NCBI GenBank assembly: GCA_016715405.1
Contig: JADKAE010000003.1
Location: 186,001-250,000 of the forward strand
Direction of reading: 5' to 3'
DNA from: Saprospiraceae bacterium
Lineage (GTDB): Bacteria > Bacteroidota > Bacteroidia > Chitinophagales > Saprospiraceae
Length of the DNA: 64,000 nt
A program made the position numbers and the translations under genes. Positions within the stretch are counted from its first letter, which is position 1. Each line of letters opens with the position of its first letter. Shown here piece by piece: positions 53,540-63,290 of this stretch. The notes below the pieces were generated by a model. That model saw nothing but the letters and a program-made list of their open reading frames with translations. It did no database searches and was not told the origin of the DNA.

Positions 53540-53547
53540 TATCTTTG
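53540..53547 (+). promoter_or_regulatory. -7 promoter box of sheath gene (TATCTTTG)
   Basis: TATCTTTG, 66 bp before the sheath ATG, in sequence of normal quality. Confidence 0.5.
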
Positions 53548-53613
53548 AAAAGCTAAATATACGTATCCTTACCCGCTGCGAGATTGGCAAAGTGATAAAA
53601 CCGACATAACATT

Positions 53614-55167
53614 ATGCCCAAATCAACTCCAGGAGTCTACATCGAAGAAAAAAATGCCTTCCCCAATTCTATCGTGCCGGTTGCCACAGCGGTACCCGCT
53701 TTTCTGGGTTATACCGAAAAGGCGATAAGGAATGGGGAAAACCTTACTCATATTCCTGCCCGCATCACTTCTTTTAACGAATACCTGGCCTGGTTTGGCG
53801 CCGCCCCGCCCACCTTGTTTGAACTCAAAAAAAATGCCGATCCTCAACAGCCTTTTCAGCTCAGGATCAATAGCGGTCAGTTTTTGCTGTATTACAGCCT
53901 GAAATTTTACTTTGCCAACGGCGGCGGCGATTGCTATATCGTGTCGGTGGGTGATTACAGCAGCGCGCCGAAATTGTCCGATTTTGACGGCGCCGACGGC
54001 CTCTCGGGCCTGGCTTCCCTACTCAAAGAGCCTGAGCCGACGCTGCTGGTCATTCCCGACGCGTCGTTGTTGCCCCCCAATGACTGCTACGCCCTTCAAC
54101 GGCTCATGTTGTTGCACTGCCAGGCCTCGACCAACCGCTTTGCCATCATTGATGTGTACATGAATATTAACGACGCCGAAACGCCAGATACCCCGCAAAT
54201 CATATCGGATTTTCGCAGCGGCATTGGCTCAGAAGCACTCGACAGAGGAGCTGCTTATTACCCGTTTTTGCACACCACCATCGTTGGGCCCGACGAGATT
54301 GATTATACCTGTATCAACCCGGATTCCTACGATGTATTGACTGATCTGTTGAACGCAGAGGTAGAGAAATCGGTGAAAAACGGTAGCCTCAGTCAGAAGC
54401 GCGCCCAGGCAATAAGTGCCGATATCCAACAAATCCACTCCAACCACCGGGGCATCATGGATACCCTGCATTCCGCGCTGCAACCGGTTGTTGCCCCCGG
54501 CGACCCCGACGTCGAAGCCCTCCATAAAACGCTGTTGTTGATTAGCCCAACTTACAAGTCCATCATCGAAAAAATGCAGGCAACGCTCAACCTATTGCCT
54601 CCCAGCGGCGCCATTGCCGGCATCTATGTGACAATTGACAACAGTATCGGCATTTTCCAATCGCCCGCTAATGTGAGCATAGCCTCTGTAGAAAAACCCA
54701 GTGTAATCCTCAACGATCAGATGCAGCAAGACCTGAATACACCCCTCGACGGGAAAGCCGTCAATGCTATTCGTGTTTTTCCCGGCAAGGGCGTGCTGGT
54801 GTGGGGCGCCCGCACCCTCGACGGCAATAGCCAGGACTGGCGCTATATCAGCGTACGCCGCTCGCTGTCTTTTATCGAACAATCCGTCCAACTCGGATGT
54901 CAACCCTATGTTTTTGAGCCCAATACCGAAGCCACCTGGGTGACGGTGAGAAGCACTATTTCCAATTTCCTCCATAATTTCTGGGCACAGGGCGGACTGG
55001 CCGGCGCCACACCGGACGATGCCTTTAGCATTCATGTCGGACTGGGCAGCACGATGACCCCCACAGATATTCTCAACGGCATCATGCGGATTTCCGTATT
55101 GGTAGCGGTCGTAAGACCTGCTGAATTTATAGCTATAAGCTTTGAAATGAAAATGCAAGGTGGGTAA
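53614..55167 (+). CDS. Contractile-tail sheath family protein
   Basis: 517 residues. N-terminal TPGVYIEEKNAFPNSIVPVATAVPAFLGYTEKA is the hallmark of phage tail sheath and extracellular contractile injection system (eCIS/PVC) sheaths. The C-terminal IRVFPGKGVLVWGARTLDGNSQDWRYISVRRSLSFIEQSVQLGCQPYVFEPN is the conserved sheath core, ending in a beta-rich tail (VRPAEFIAISFEMKM). Sheath subunits polymerise around the inner tube and contract to drive injection. No tube, baseplate, spike or ATPase gene is in the window: the sheath is flanked by two degraded stretches, so the rest of the operon may be lost or outside. Confidence 0.88.
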   Translation: MPKSTPGVYIEEKNAFPNSIVPVATAVPAFLGYTEKAIRNGENLTHIPARITSFNEYLAWFGAAPPTLFELKKNADPQQPFQLRINSGQFLLYYSLKFYFANGGGDCYIVSVGDYSSAPKLSDFDGADGLSGLASLLKEPEPTLLVIPDASLLPPNDCYALQRLMLLHCQASTNRFAIIDVYMNINDAETPDTPQIISDFRSGIGSEALDRGAAYYPFLHTTIVGPDEIDYTCINPDSYDVLTDLLNAEVEKSVKNGSLSQKRAQAISADIQQIHSNHRGIMDTLHSALQPVVAPGDPDVEALHKTLLLISPTYKSIIEKMQATLNLLPPSGAIAGIYVTIDNSIGIFQSPANVSIASVEKPSVILNDQMQQDLNTPLDGKAVNAIRVFPGKGVLVWGARTLDGNSQDWRYISVRRSLSFIEQSVQLGCQPYVFEPNTEATWVTVRSTISNFLHNFWAQGGLAGATPDDAFSIHVGLGSTMTPTDILNGIMRISVLVAVVRPAEFIAISFEMKMQGG

Positions 55168-55194
55168 ATCGGGAAAGGGAATATTTAGTAACTG

Positions 55195-55320
55195 TTTAGG
55201 TTAATTGCTTAACCGCCCCCCGAACCGCGGCCCCTTTTAAAGCCAGGGGGGGGGGGGGGGGGGGGCGGGGGCCCGAGGGAAGAATTGTTTTATTAGTGAA
55301 CGGGCGGCCCGGGTCCCTTA
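55195..55320. other. Low-quality or degenerate sequence island 2
   Basis: A G run of about 20 followed by GC-rich fragments, with no reading frame. Same character as 52750-53480. Together they bracket the sheath gene. Confidence 0.65.
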
Positions 55321-55350
55321 AACGTTACAATATTTTTTATTAAATACATT

Positions 55351-55379
55351 TTGTTTTATTAAAAAATAAACTATTTTTG
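55351..55379 (+). promoter_or_regulatory. Promoter of SRPBCC gene (TTG-N18-TATTTTTG)
   Basis: TTG at 55351-55353 and TATTTTTG at 55372-55379, 18 bp apart, a good Bacteroidota -33/-7 pair. ATG at 55435. Confidence 0.6.
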
Positions 55380-55434
55380 TTAAATTAAAAATATACACCC
55401 GATTGTATCACCTATAATCAAACCCTCACCCGCC

Positions 55435-56289
55435 ATGAAAAGATTCCAATTTTCTATCGCCATCGATGCGCCTGCCGACAAAGTATGGTGGACGCTTTGG
55501 AATGCCCCGTCTTATCGCCAATGGGCCAGTATCTTTCACGAAGGCTCTTATGCCGTATCCGACTGGAAGCAGGGCAGTAAAATCCATTTTCTATCCCCCG
55601 GCGGCGATGGCATGTTCAGCATCATCGAGCAGTGCAAGCCCAACGAGGTTATGAAATTCAAACACCTGGGCGTGGTGAAGGATTTCAAAGAACAACCCGA
55701 AAACGATGAAATGAAGCAATGGAGCGGGGCAATAGAAATGTATACCCTTACCCAAAGCGGAGAGACTACTACCCTGCTAGTCGAAATAGACATCGTGGAA
55801 AGTCATGCCGATTATTTCAACGAAGCCTTCCCCAAAGCGCTACAAGCTGTCAAACAACTCGCCGAAAATTTTGCCATAATCGTCACGGCCCAGGTAAAGG
55901 CGCCCATAGAAAAAGTATGGGCATGCTGGAATACGCCGGAGCACATCACCCAATGGTGCCAGGCTTCAGACGATTGGCATGCCCCCTATGCAGAAAACGA
56001 CTTGTCGGTGGGCGGCAGATTCAAAACTACGATGGCGGCCAAAGACGGTAGTATGAGCTTTGATTTTGAAGGCGCATATACCGCTGTTGAACCCTTGAAA
56101 ACGATAGCCTATACCTTGGCTGACGACAGGAAGGTCCGGATCACTTTTTCAGCACAGGATGACGAAACCCGAATCGTTGAAACTTTCGAGCCGGAAAACA
56201 TGAACTCCTGGGAAATGCAGCAAGCCGGCTGGCAGGCTATTTTGGATAATTTTAAAAAGCATGCAGAAGGTTTGACCAGCGTCGCATGA
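55435..56289 (+). CDS. Tandem SRPBCC (AHSA1-like) domain protein
   Basis: 284 residues. Two SRPBCC ligand-binding domains in a row: about 1-140 (FQFSIAIDAPADKVWWTLWNAPSYRQWASIF, HLGVVKDFKE) and about 145-284 (VTAQVKAPIEKVWACWNTPEHITQWCQASDDWHAPYAEND, GGRFKTTMAAKDGSMSFDFEGAYTAVEPLKTIAYTL). START-like proteins of this type bind hydrophobic ligands. The second domain resembles Bet v1/AHSA1 proteins. The two domains have diverged, so the ligand is unknown. It overlaps the GNAT gene by 4 bp. Confidence 0.88.
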   Translation: MKRFQFSIAIDAPADKVWWTLWNAPSYRQWASIFHEGSYAVSDWKQGSKIHFLSPGGDGMFSIIEQCKPNEVMKFKHLGVVKDFKEQPENDEMKQWSGAIEMYTLTQSGETTTLLVEIDIVESHADYFNEAFPKALQAVKQLAENFAIIVTAQVKAPIEKVWACWNTPEHITQWCQASDDWHAPYAENDLSVGGRFKTTMAAKDGSMSFDFEGAYTAVEPLKTIAYTLADDRKVRITFSAQDDETRIVETFEPENMNSWEMQQAGWQAILDNFKKHAEGLTSVA

Positions 56290-56777
56290 TCACCCTCCGC
56301 CCCGCCACCATCGCCGATTTACCCCTGCTACAACACTGGGACGAGCAGCCCCACGTCATCGAATCCGACCCCAGCGACGACTGGGAATGGGAAACCGAAC
56401 TGCTGCGCCACCCCGATTGGCGCGAACAATTGGTCGCGGAATTAGACGGAAGACCCATCGGGTTTATCCAGATCATCGACCCCAAACGGGAAGAAACGCA
56501 CTACTGGGGCGAAGAAGTAGCTGAAAACCTGCGCGCTATCGACATCTGGATCGGCGAAGAATCGGACACCAACAAGGGCTACGGTACCCAGATGATGCGC
56601 CTGGCATTGCAGCGTTGCTCCGCCGTCACCGCCGTCACCGCCGTGCTTATCGACCCCCTGGCTTCCAATACGGCTGCCCACCGCTTTTATGAGCGGCTCG
56701 GCTTTCAGTTTGTAGAAAGACGCACATTTGGGGAAGATGATACTTTTGTGTACCGGTTGGATCGCGATAGGTATTAG
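56286..56777 (+). CDS. GNAT family N-acetyltransferase (AAC(6')-like)
   Basis: 163 residues. GNAT core with acetyl-CoA-binding turn DTNKGYGTQMMRLAL (Q/RxxGxG/A type), and LIDPLASNTAAHRFYERLGFQFVERRTF at the C-terminus. The overall pattern (RPATIADLPLLQHWDEQPHV, GFIQIIDP) is close to aminoglycoside 6'-N-acetyltransferases, but the substrate is not established. Translationally coupled to the SRPBCC gene by an ATGA overlap. Confidence 0.86.
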   Translation: MITLRPATIADLPLLQHWDEQPHVIESDPSDDWEWETELLRHPDWREQLVAELDGRPIGFIQIIDPKREETHYWGEEVAENLRAIDIWIGEESDTNKGYGTQMMRLALQRCSAVTAVTAVLIDPLASNTAAHRFYERLGFQFVERRTFGEDDTFVYRLDRDRY

Positions 56778-57596
56778 ACTTTGCGACTTTGCAATATTTG
56801 CCGGGGTGATGTTGTAGATTCCCTGCGGGAATTCAAGCGATTTTTGCCCGGAAAAATTCCGTGAAATCCAAAAAATCCGCGTCATCCGTGATTCAGACAA
56901 CCAGGCCTTGCCTTCCCCGGGCAGCAAGGGGGCAAGGCGGCGATTGCGGCACGGGAGGCATGGGGGGCCCGCCTTCGGCGTGCGCGGGGGAGGCCACACC
57001 CCCGTCACGCTTCGCGTGCCACCCCCGCAAGCGGGGGACAGTTCCGCCTCATTTCATTCGGCACCCCCGCAAACGGGGGATAGGGGTGGCAGAGAGGGGT
57101 TCGTTTCACTCCCCTTGTTGCGCTGCTCATTGCACTAACACCCGCGCAGTACACGCCACAATAGCAAAAACCTACGCAAGCGCCCAACGGGCGCCTCCTA
57201 TCCCCCGCTCGCGGGGGTGTCGCGCGAAGCGTGACGGGGTGGCACCCGCGCCGCGCTTCAGGCGCGGCATCCCAAGCCTCCGGTGAGTACACTGCCGTTT
57301 CCGGCACGGGATTTTTGAACCAGGGATATGGGTGATACGGAAGGATGGGTAAGGATGTTGGATGTTGGATGTTGAATTTTTAATATGTAATTTATTACTA
57401 GTCAAACGTAAAGCATCAAACTTGTCATGCCCGCCAGGGCATCTGCACACGAAACGCTGGAACGGGTAAGTATTAGCATGATGTTGTATGACAATCAATA
57501 TGCCCCAGAGAAATTCCGTGGAATCCCAAAAATCCGCGTAATCCGCGATTCAGACACCCCAGCCCGAACAAGGTAAAAAGGTAAAAAACCCAAAAA
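56778..57596. other. Gene-free region with GC-rich inverted repeats
   Basis: No real gene: the frames here are repeat by-products. CACCCCCGCAAGCGGGGGAC and related words recur near 57000-57090, with the inverse TCCCCCGCTCGCGGGGGTGT near 57200 and shared flanks GTCACGCTTCGCGTG / CGCGAAGCGTGACGG. A GATGTTG heptamer array is at 57355-57385. I see no reverse transcriptase or template repeat here. Confidence 0.6.
57355..57385. repeat. GATGTTG heptamer array, intergenic
   Basis: Three GATGTTG units followed by GAATTTTTAATAT, the same flank as in the 44.0-kb coding copy (reverse sense) and related to 59735-59770. Confidence 0.8.
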
Positions 57597-59536
57597 CTAA
57601 CGAGCCGCCCTGGCAAGGCGAAAGCCGAGGTAGCTGACGCGGCTGTCCGGGGTGAAGCCGTACCGGTAAGCGCAACGCGCGTTGACGGGGTTGCCGCGCC
57701 ACGAGCCGCCACGGCGAACCCGGCGGGAGCCACTACCAGCGCCTTTGGGATCGGTTTGGGAATTTGTTGGATAAGTACCATACCAGTCCCAGCACCACTC
57801 CCATACATTGCCGCTCATGTCGTACAGGCCGAGGCTGTTAGGAGAAAAGTTGCCTACCTGGGTCGTTTTGCCTCGGTATTCGCCCACTACGGAATAAGGC
57901 TTTTTATAATCTTTACTCCCATTAAAATTTATCTCCTTTGGATCGGCGATATCCTTGCCGTTGCCGAAGCGCACCTTGCCGCCTCCCTTGCCGTTCACTG
58001 CGCGGGCAGCGTATTCCCACTCCGCCTCGGTGGGCAGGCGGTAGCCGTTGGCGCTCCAGTCGGCGCTTACGTTTGTACCGTTGATCGTATATACCGGTTT
58101 CAAATTTGCTTGCCGGCTTCGCCAATTGCAGTACTCCACTGCGTCGTACCAGTTTACATTGATCACCGGGCGTTTGCCCCGGCCCCAGCCCTGGTCGCCC
58201 GATTTTTCTTTGCCGGTGGTTTCACAGTAGCGGTCGTATTCTTCGAAAGTTACCTCATAAGGCGACAGGTAAAAGGTACTTACCGTTACGGGGTGCAGGG
58301 TTTCGCTGTCGTATTCCTTGTCACCCATAATATCTCCCATTTGAAACGTACCGCCTTCGATTTTTATGAAACGGTCAAGGGCGGCGATGTCGGGGGTAGC
58401 ATCGGTGGTATTGGATTGCAATGTTGTTCCGGCTTTGTCGATGGCATTTTTTGCTTCAGTTGCATGGCGGCCGTCTGGAAAAAGGCGCAGATATTCCCGG
58501 TATACATCCGGCGTATTTTTGGCTTTGGCGTAGCGCCATTGCAATTCGTCTTGTTGGTTGTTGATGGTCTCCAGGGCTTCGGAGCGGAAGCCGCCGCCGG
58601 GGTGGTTGTCGAGGTATTCCTGGTAGGCGGCTATCGTGCCTATTCGCTGGGCGTTTTCCCAGGCTTCCAGGTCACGGCGGAGCTGCTCTGAGGTCTTGAA
58701 GTCCACGGCCGGGCCCTTGGTTTCGTGGAAAAACAGGAAACTGGCGCCGCCTTCCGAGGCGCCGAAGTCGCCACCGCCGGGGGTGGGAAAGGCCCTTCTA
58801 CATAGTTAGCAAAGAGTTCGCTGGAGGTGAGAAATCCGCTGGGACTACTGTGGGTGCGCAGGCCTTCCAGTATTTTGTTGGCAAAACTCGAGCGGTCGGG
58901 AGTCTGGTCGCCTTTGCCATCGGAAGTGAAGAAAAAGCGGGATTTGTATTTGGAGTGATTCATGATCACTTTTTCTTTTTCGCTCAGCTCGCCGGGGCGG
59001 GAGAAATGGCGGTCGGGGCGGTTTTGCCAGTCGGGGTCGAAGGTGGCGCTATGGCAAGCGTCGACGGCCACCAGGATATGGTTGCAGTTGATGGCATCGA
59101 TGCGGTTGCGCCAGAAGTTGTAGTCGAGCGCAGTGGTGTTGGGGGAGTCGGGGTCGGCGCCGAGGGGCAGGAAGTACCCCACGTTGTAGCGCACCGTGCC
59201 GTGGCCGCTAAAGAAAATGAACAATTGCCCGCCGGAGGGATAACGCCCGCTGATATTGCGGGCAAAGCGGTCTTCGTATTCCTTCAACTTTTTGTCGATA
59301 TCGGCCAAAGTGGGGTTTTCTACTACTTCGATCGCAAAGCCGAAGCGCGTTTCGAGTTCTTTGGCTATATCCCGCGCATTTTTGATGGGATTGGTCAGCG
59401 GCATGAGTTTGCCGGAGTAGTCATTGACGGCAAAGAGCAGGGCGTAGTCTTGTCCGGCACGGGGCATGGGCGCGGTGGGCGAGAGGGCGGGCAAGGCGGC
59501 CAAAATGCATAGCCAAAGGGGTAGCAGTGTTTTCAT
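57597..59536 (-). CDS. Secreted caspase-like protease fused to FGE-sulfatase domain (frameshifted)
   Basis: About 645 residues once the frame break near 58788-58795 is closed (one more C in the run; YVEGP joins to FPTPGGGDFGASEGG...VDFKTSEQL). Signal peptide MKTLLPLWLCILAALPAL. A caspase (C14) domain spans about 30-260, with the catalytic His in IFFSGHG and the Cys in VAVDACHS. A helical linker holds two similar Y-x-x-YL...P-G...EA repeats. The C-terminal formylglycine-generating-enzyme fold starts at IKIEGGTFQMGDIMGD and runs through LYDMSGNVWEWCWDWY to GGSW...GFRLA. The last segment looks like a DGR variable region (see 57618-57710). Likely an effector protease with a ligand-binding FGE/C-type-lectin domain, outside the cytoplasm. 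Confidence 0.85.
57618..57710 (-). other. Putative DGR variable region of the caspase-FGE protein
   Basis: Between GGSW and GFRLA the 15 non-conserved positions (R G N, V N, Y, Y G F T, S, V S Y L) are all encoded by NNC codons: CGC GGC AAC, GTC AAC, TAC, TAC GGC TTC ACC, AGC, GTC AGC TAC CTC. Just upstream the same residues use mixed third bases (TAT, GGT, AAT). AAC codons mutated only at adenine would give exactly NNC. Template repeat and reverse transcriptase are not in the window. Confidence 0.5.
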
Positions 59537-60257
59537 TTAATTACGAGTGACGAATTACGAATGACGAATATAAACCAAATTCTTCAATTCCCACACTCTT
59601 CCGGACCTCCGCTGTCGGTACGGGACTCTCCCGACTGTTAGTCGGGACTCACTTCGTTCGCTTTCAGTCGCCCACTCCCGAACTCACTGCCCGGGATTTT
59701 TAACTAGGATTTGGGGGATTTTGAAGGATGGGAAAGGATGTTGGATGTTGGATGCTGAATGTTTGATGCTTGACTATTTTATACCCATAACTCACAACCC
59801 ACAACCGACAACAATCCAGCATGATGTTGCAGATTCCCTTCGGGAATGACAATGCTAATGACAATTAAAAACAGTGGAATCCTTCCAATTCATGCGGAAT
59901 CCGTGATTCAGACAACGGTGCCAGAATCACGGATTACACAGATTAGCCGGATTTCACGGAAAGGAAAAACTGCGGAGACAATTCAGGAGGTGATCTCAAA
60001 TCACCGCCTGAATTGCCACGCACGCGACTGGTGGCCGTTCGTTGAGCGAAGTCGAAACGAACATTGCGACGGTCGACTTTGCGGCTCTGCGACTCCTTAG
60101 AGATGCGGTTTTTCACCCATCCCTAAGTAGCATGCCAATTTTGACGCAGTTAGCCGGGATAGCCTGGATATACCCGGGATGCTCCATATCCCAGGGTATA
60201 AAACCCTGCGCTATGGAGCGCGGGGAAGGCAACCGGCTTAAATAGATCGTACAATTG
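59537..60257. other. Gene-free region with short repeats
   Basis: No supported gene. It holds an ATTACGAATGACGAAT-type repeat (59538-59575), GATGTTG heptamers (59735-59770), and a 15-bp near-perfect hairpin AATTCAGG(A)GGTGAT / ATCACC(G)CCTGAATT at 59980-60014. Confidence 0.6.
59735..59770. repeat. GATGTTG heptamer array, degenerate
   Basis: GATGTTG units with GATGCTG and GATGCTT variants. Third copy of the family in the window (others 44004 and 57355). Confidence 0.75.
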
Positions 60258-60265
60258 TATCTTTG
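60258..60265 (+). promoter_or_regulatory. -7 promoter box of GH92 gene (TATCTTTG)
   Basis: TATCTTTG, 22 bp before the ATG at 60288. Confidence 0.55.
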
Positions 60266-60287
60266 GTTTCAAATTCAACCCATTCTC

Positions 60288-63219
60288 ATGATCTACAAAT
60301 ACACATTGCCTCTGCCAGCTGCCATTTTCCTCGCCTTCAGCGCCCAGGCCCAACCCGACTACGCCGCCATGGTCAACCCCTTTATCGGCACCGGCGGCCA
60401 CGGCCATACCTACCCCGGCGCCAGCCGCCCCTTCGGAATGGTGCAGTTGAGCCCCGATACCCGCCTCGAAGGCTGGGACGGCTGTTCGGGCTATCACTAT
60501 AGCGACTCGCTGGTGTACGGCTTTAGTCATACCCACCTCAGCGGCACCGGCGTGCCGGATTATTGCGATATTTTACTGATGCCCGCGGTAGAGATGACAG
60601 GAATCACCGGCAAGGACTATCGCTCGCCTTTTAGCCACGACAAAGAAGTAGCCAGGCCGGGGTATTATTCCGTTTTGCTGGAAAAAGACGGCATTTTGGC
60701 AGAATTGACTACGACAAGCCGGGTGGGTTTGCATCGCTATACTTTCCCCGCAGGTGCAGATCGCGCTTTGATTTTGGACCTGGAGCACCGCGATGAGGTC
60801 ATAGATTCTTATATTGAACAAGTAGGCGAATACGCTGTGCAGGGCTATCGCCGCTCGAAGAGCTGGGCCGCCGACCAGCGCCTGTTCTTTTATATGGAAT
60901 TTAGCCAACCGGTACTAGAGATTTTATTTTATGAAAAAGACATCGCCCAGCCCACTACGCCAAAAGTCAACGGCCAAAACCTCAAGGCCGTTTTGCGCTT
61001 TGCCGCCGCTGAGGCGCCATTGCAGGTCAAAGTCGCCCTGTCGGCGGTGAACCCCGACGGCGCCCGCCGAAATATGCAGGCCGAAGCGACCGGCTGGGAT
61101 TTTGACCATACGGTTGCCGAAGCCCACGCCGAATGGAATCGCGAATTGGGCCGCATCGCAGCAAAAGGCGGCACTGCCGAAAAGCTAACCATTTTCTACA
61201 CGGCCCTGTACCACGCTTTTTTGCAACCCAACCTATACATGGACGTCGACCGCCAGTATCTGGGCGCCGACCTGCAGGTGCACCGCGCAAAAGATTACGA
61301 CAACTATACCGTCTTTTCGCTATGGGATACCCACCGCGCCGAACACCCCCTGCTCACCCTGCTCGACGAAAAAAGAACTTCGGATTTTATACAAACCTTT
61401 TTGTCATTTTATAAAAGGCGGCCTGCTGCCCGTGTGGGAACTCTCGGCCAACGAAACCTTCTGCATGATCGGCTACCACAGCATGCCCGTGATCGTTGAC
61501 GCCTATGCCAAAGGCATCCGCGATTTCGACGCCGAATTGGCCCTGAAGGCCATGCAGCACAGCGCCACGCGCAGTCACCACGGACTGGCGGGCCTGCAGC
61601 GCTACGGCTACATCCCCGCCTCCGAAGAACCCGAGTCGGTATCAAAAACCCTCGAATACGCCTACGACGACTGGTGCATATCCGAGATGGCCCGCATGCT
61701 GGGAAAAGAAGACATCCACAAAACATACTTACGTCGCGCACAGGGCTACAAAAACCTCTTTGATCCCAATACCAAATTCCTGCGCGCCCGCACCAACGGC
61801 GGCTGGTACAGCCCTTTTGATCCCACCGAAGTCAACTTCAACTACACCGAAGCCAACGGCTGGCAATACAACTTCTACGTACCCCAGGACGTCAACACCC
61901 ACGTCGCCATGCTCGGCGGCCCGGCTGCCTACGAGGCCAAACTCGACGAGTTATTCAACACCACGGCGGGCATGAGCGGCCGGGACCAGGCCGACATCAC
62001 GGGATTGATCGGCCAATACGCCCATGGCAACGAGCCCAGCCACCACATGGCCTACCTGTACAACTACGTGGGCAAACCCTGGAAAACCCAGCAAATGATA
62101 CACCGCATCTGCCGGGAAATGTACGGCAATCGCCCCGACGGACTGGCCGGCAACGAAGACTGCGGCCAGATGTCGGCCTGGCTGGTGCTCAGCGCCGCCG
62201 GCTTCTACCCCGTAACCCCCGGAACTGATCAGTACGCCATCGGAACGCCCTTATTTCCTGTAATGGAAATCACGACCGGGCGCGGCAAGACTTTCCGAGT
62301 CGTGGCCAAAGACATCAGCGAATCCCATTTCTACATTGCCGGAGCTACCCTAAACGGACAGCCGCTGACGCGTTCTTTCCTGCGCCACGACGAAATCGCC
62401 AACGGCGGCGTGCTCGAACTGGTGATGAGCGATAAGCCAAACCTGGAATGGGGCGTCGGGGAAGGTAACCAACCCGTTTCCCAAATTACTGCCGAACCCA
62501 TTATCCCTGCGCCGTTCATTGAAAGCCGGGGGCGCACCTTCACCAAAAGCAACCGCCTGAGCTTGGGCTGTTCGGATCCTTCCGTCCGCCTCCACTACAC
62601 CCTCGACGGCAGCGACCCCAATGAGCAGTCGCCGGTATACAAAAAGCCCATCGTGCTCAACAAAAATACCACGGTAAAAGTCATCGCCATAACATCTGAC
62701 CGCGGCCGTAGCAATATAGTCACCGGCCAATTTTTCAAAATCGACGGCAAGCGCAAAGTCAACTTATACAGCAAATACAACCGCCAATACACCGGCGGCG
62801 GCGACCAAGGCCTCATCGACGGCATCCGGGGTAGCGAGCACTTCAGTCTGGGCGCCTGGCAGGGCTACGAAGGCATCGACTTCGAAGCCGTCATCGACCT
62901 GGGCAAAGCGCAGTCCGTCAACAAAGTCAGCGTGGGATTCCTGCAGGACGTCAAATCGTGGATTTGTTACCCGCAGCAACTGGAGGTATCCTTATCTAAC
63001 GACGGCAAGCAATTTGGCGAAAGCCAGATTATTCGCCACGCCATCCCCGACACCGACATGACGCCGCAGATCATGGATCTTTCGGTACAAAAACAGGTAA
63101 ATGCCCGCTACGTCAAAGTCAAAGCCATCAACCACGGCCCCCTGCCCGAGTGGCATCCCGGCGCCGGCGGCAAGGCCTGGTTGTTTGTGGATGAGGTGGT
63201 GGTGGAGAACACGAAGTAA
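60288..63219 (+). CDS. GH92 alpha-mannosidase-family glycosidase with C-terminal binding domains (frameshifted)
   Basis: About 975 residues. Signal peptide MIYKYTLPLPAAIFLAFSAQAQ. GH92 N-domain (YAAMVNPFIGTGGHGHTYPGASRPFGMVQLSPDT, GYHYSDSLVYGFSHTHLSGTGVPDYCD) and catalytic domain (LLPVWELSANETFCMIGYHSMPVIVDAYAKGI, PDGLAGNEDCGQMSAWLVLSAAGFYPVTPGTDQYAIG). Then a hexosaminidase-like C-terminal domain (LHYTLDGSDPNEQSPVYKKPI) and a discoidin-type domain at the end. A net frame break near 61412-61421 splits the catalytic domain. GH92 enzymes are calcium-dependent exo-alpha-mannosidases acting on N-glycan or mannan side chains; signal and binding domains imply extracellular or periplasmic action. 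Confidence 0.9.
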
Positions 63220-63290
63220 ACAATATTGAAATGATCTACAAGAAACGAAAGCCTGTATTTTGTTGTTAAACTAATATATTTGCTCCCATC

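Noticed and set aside
52813..53590. Several long glycine/proline-rich frames
   Set aside because: They exist only because homopolymer-rich, low-quality sequence lacks AT-rich stops; no family features.
56861..57498. Frames over the 56.8-57.5 kb repeats
   Set aside because: Repeat translation with Arg/Pro bias and no conserved core.
56778..60257. DGR template repeat or reverse transcriptase near the caspase-FGE gene
   Set aside because: No AAC-rich near-copy of the GGSW-GFRLA DNA was seen in the flanks and no frame in the window has reverse-transcriptase features; any DGR core must lie elsewhere.
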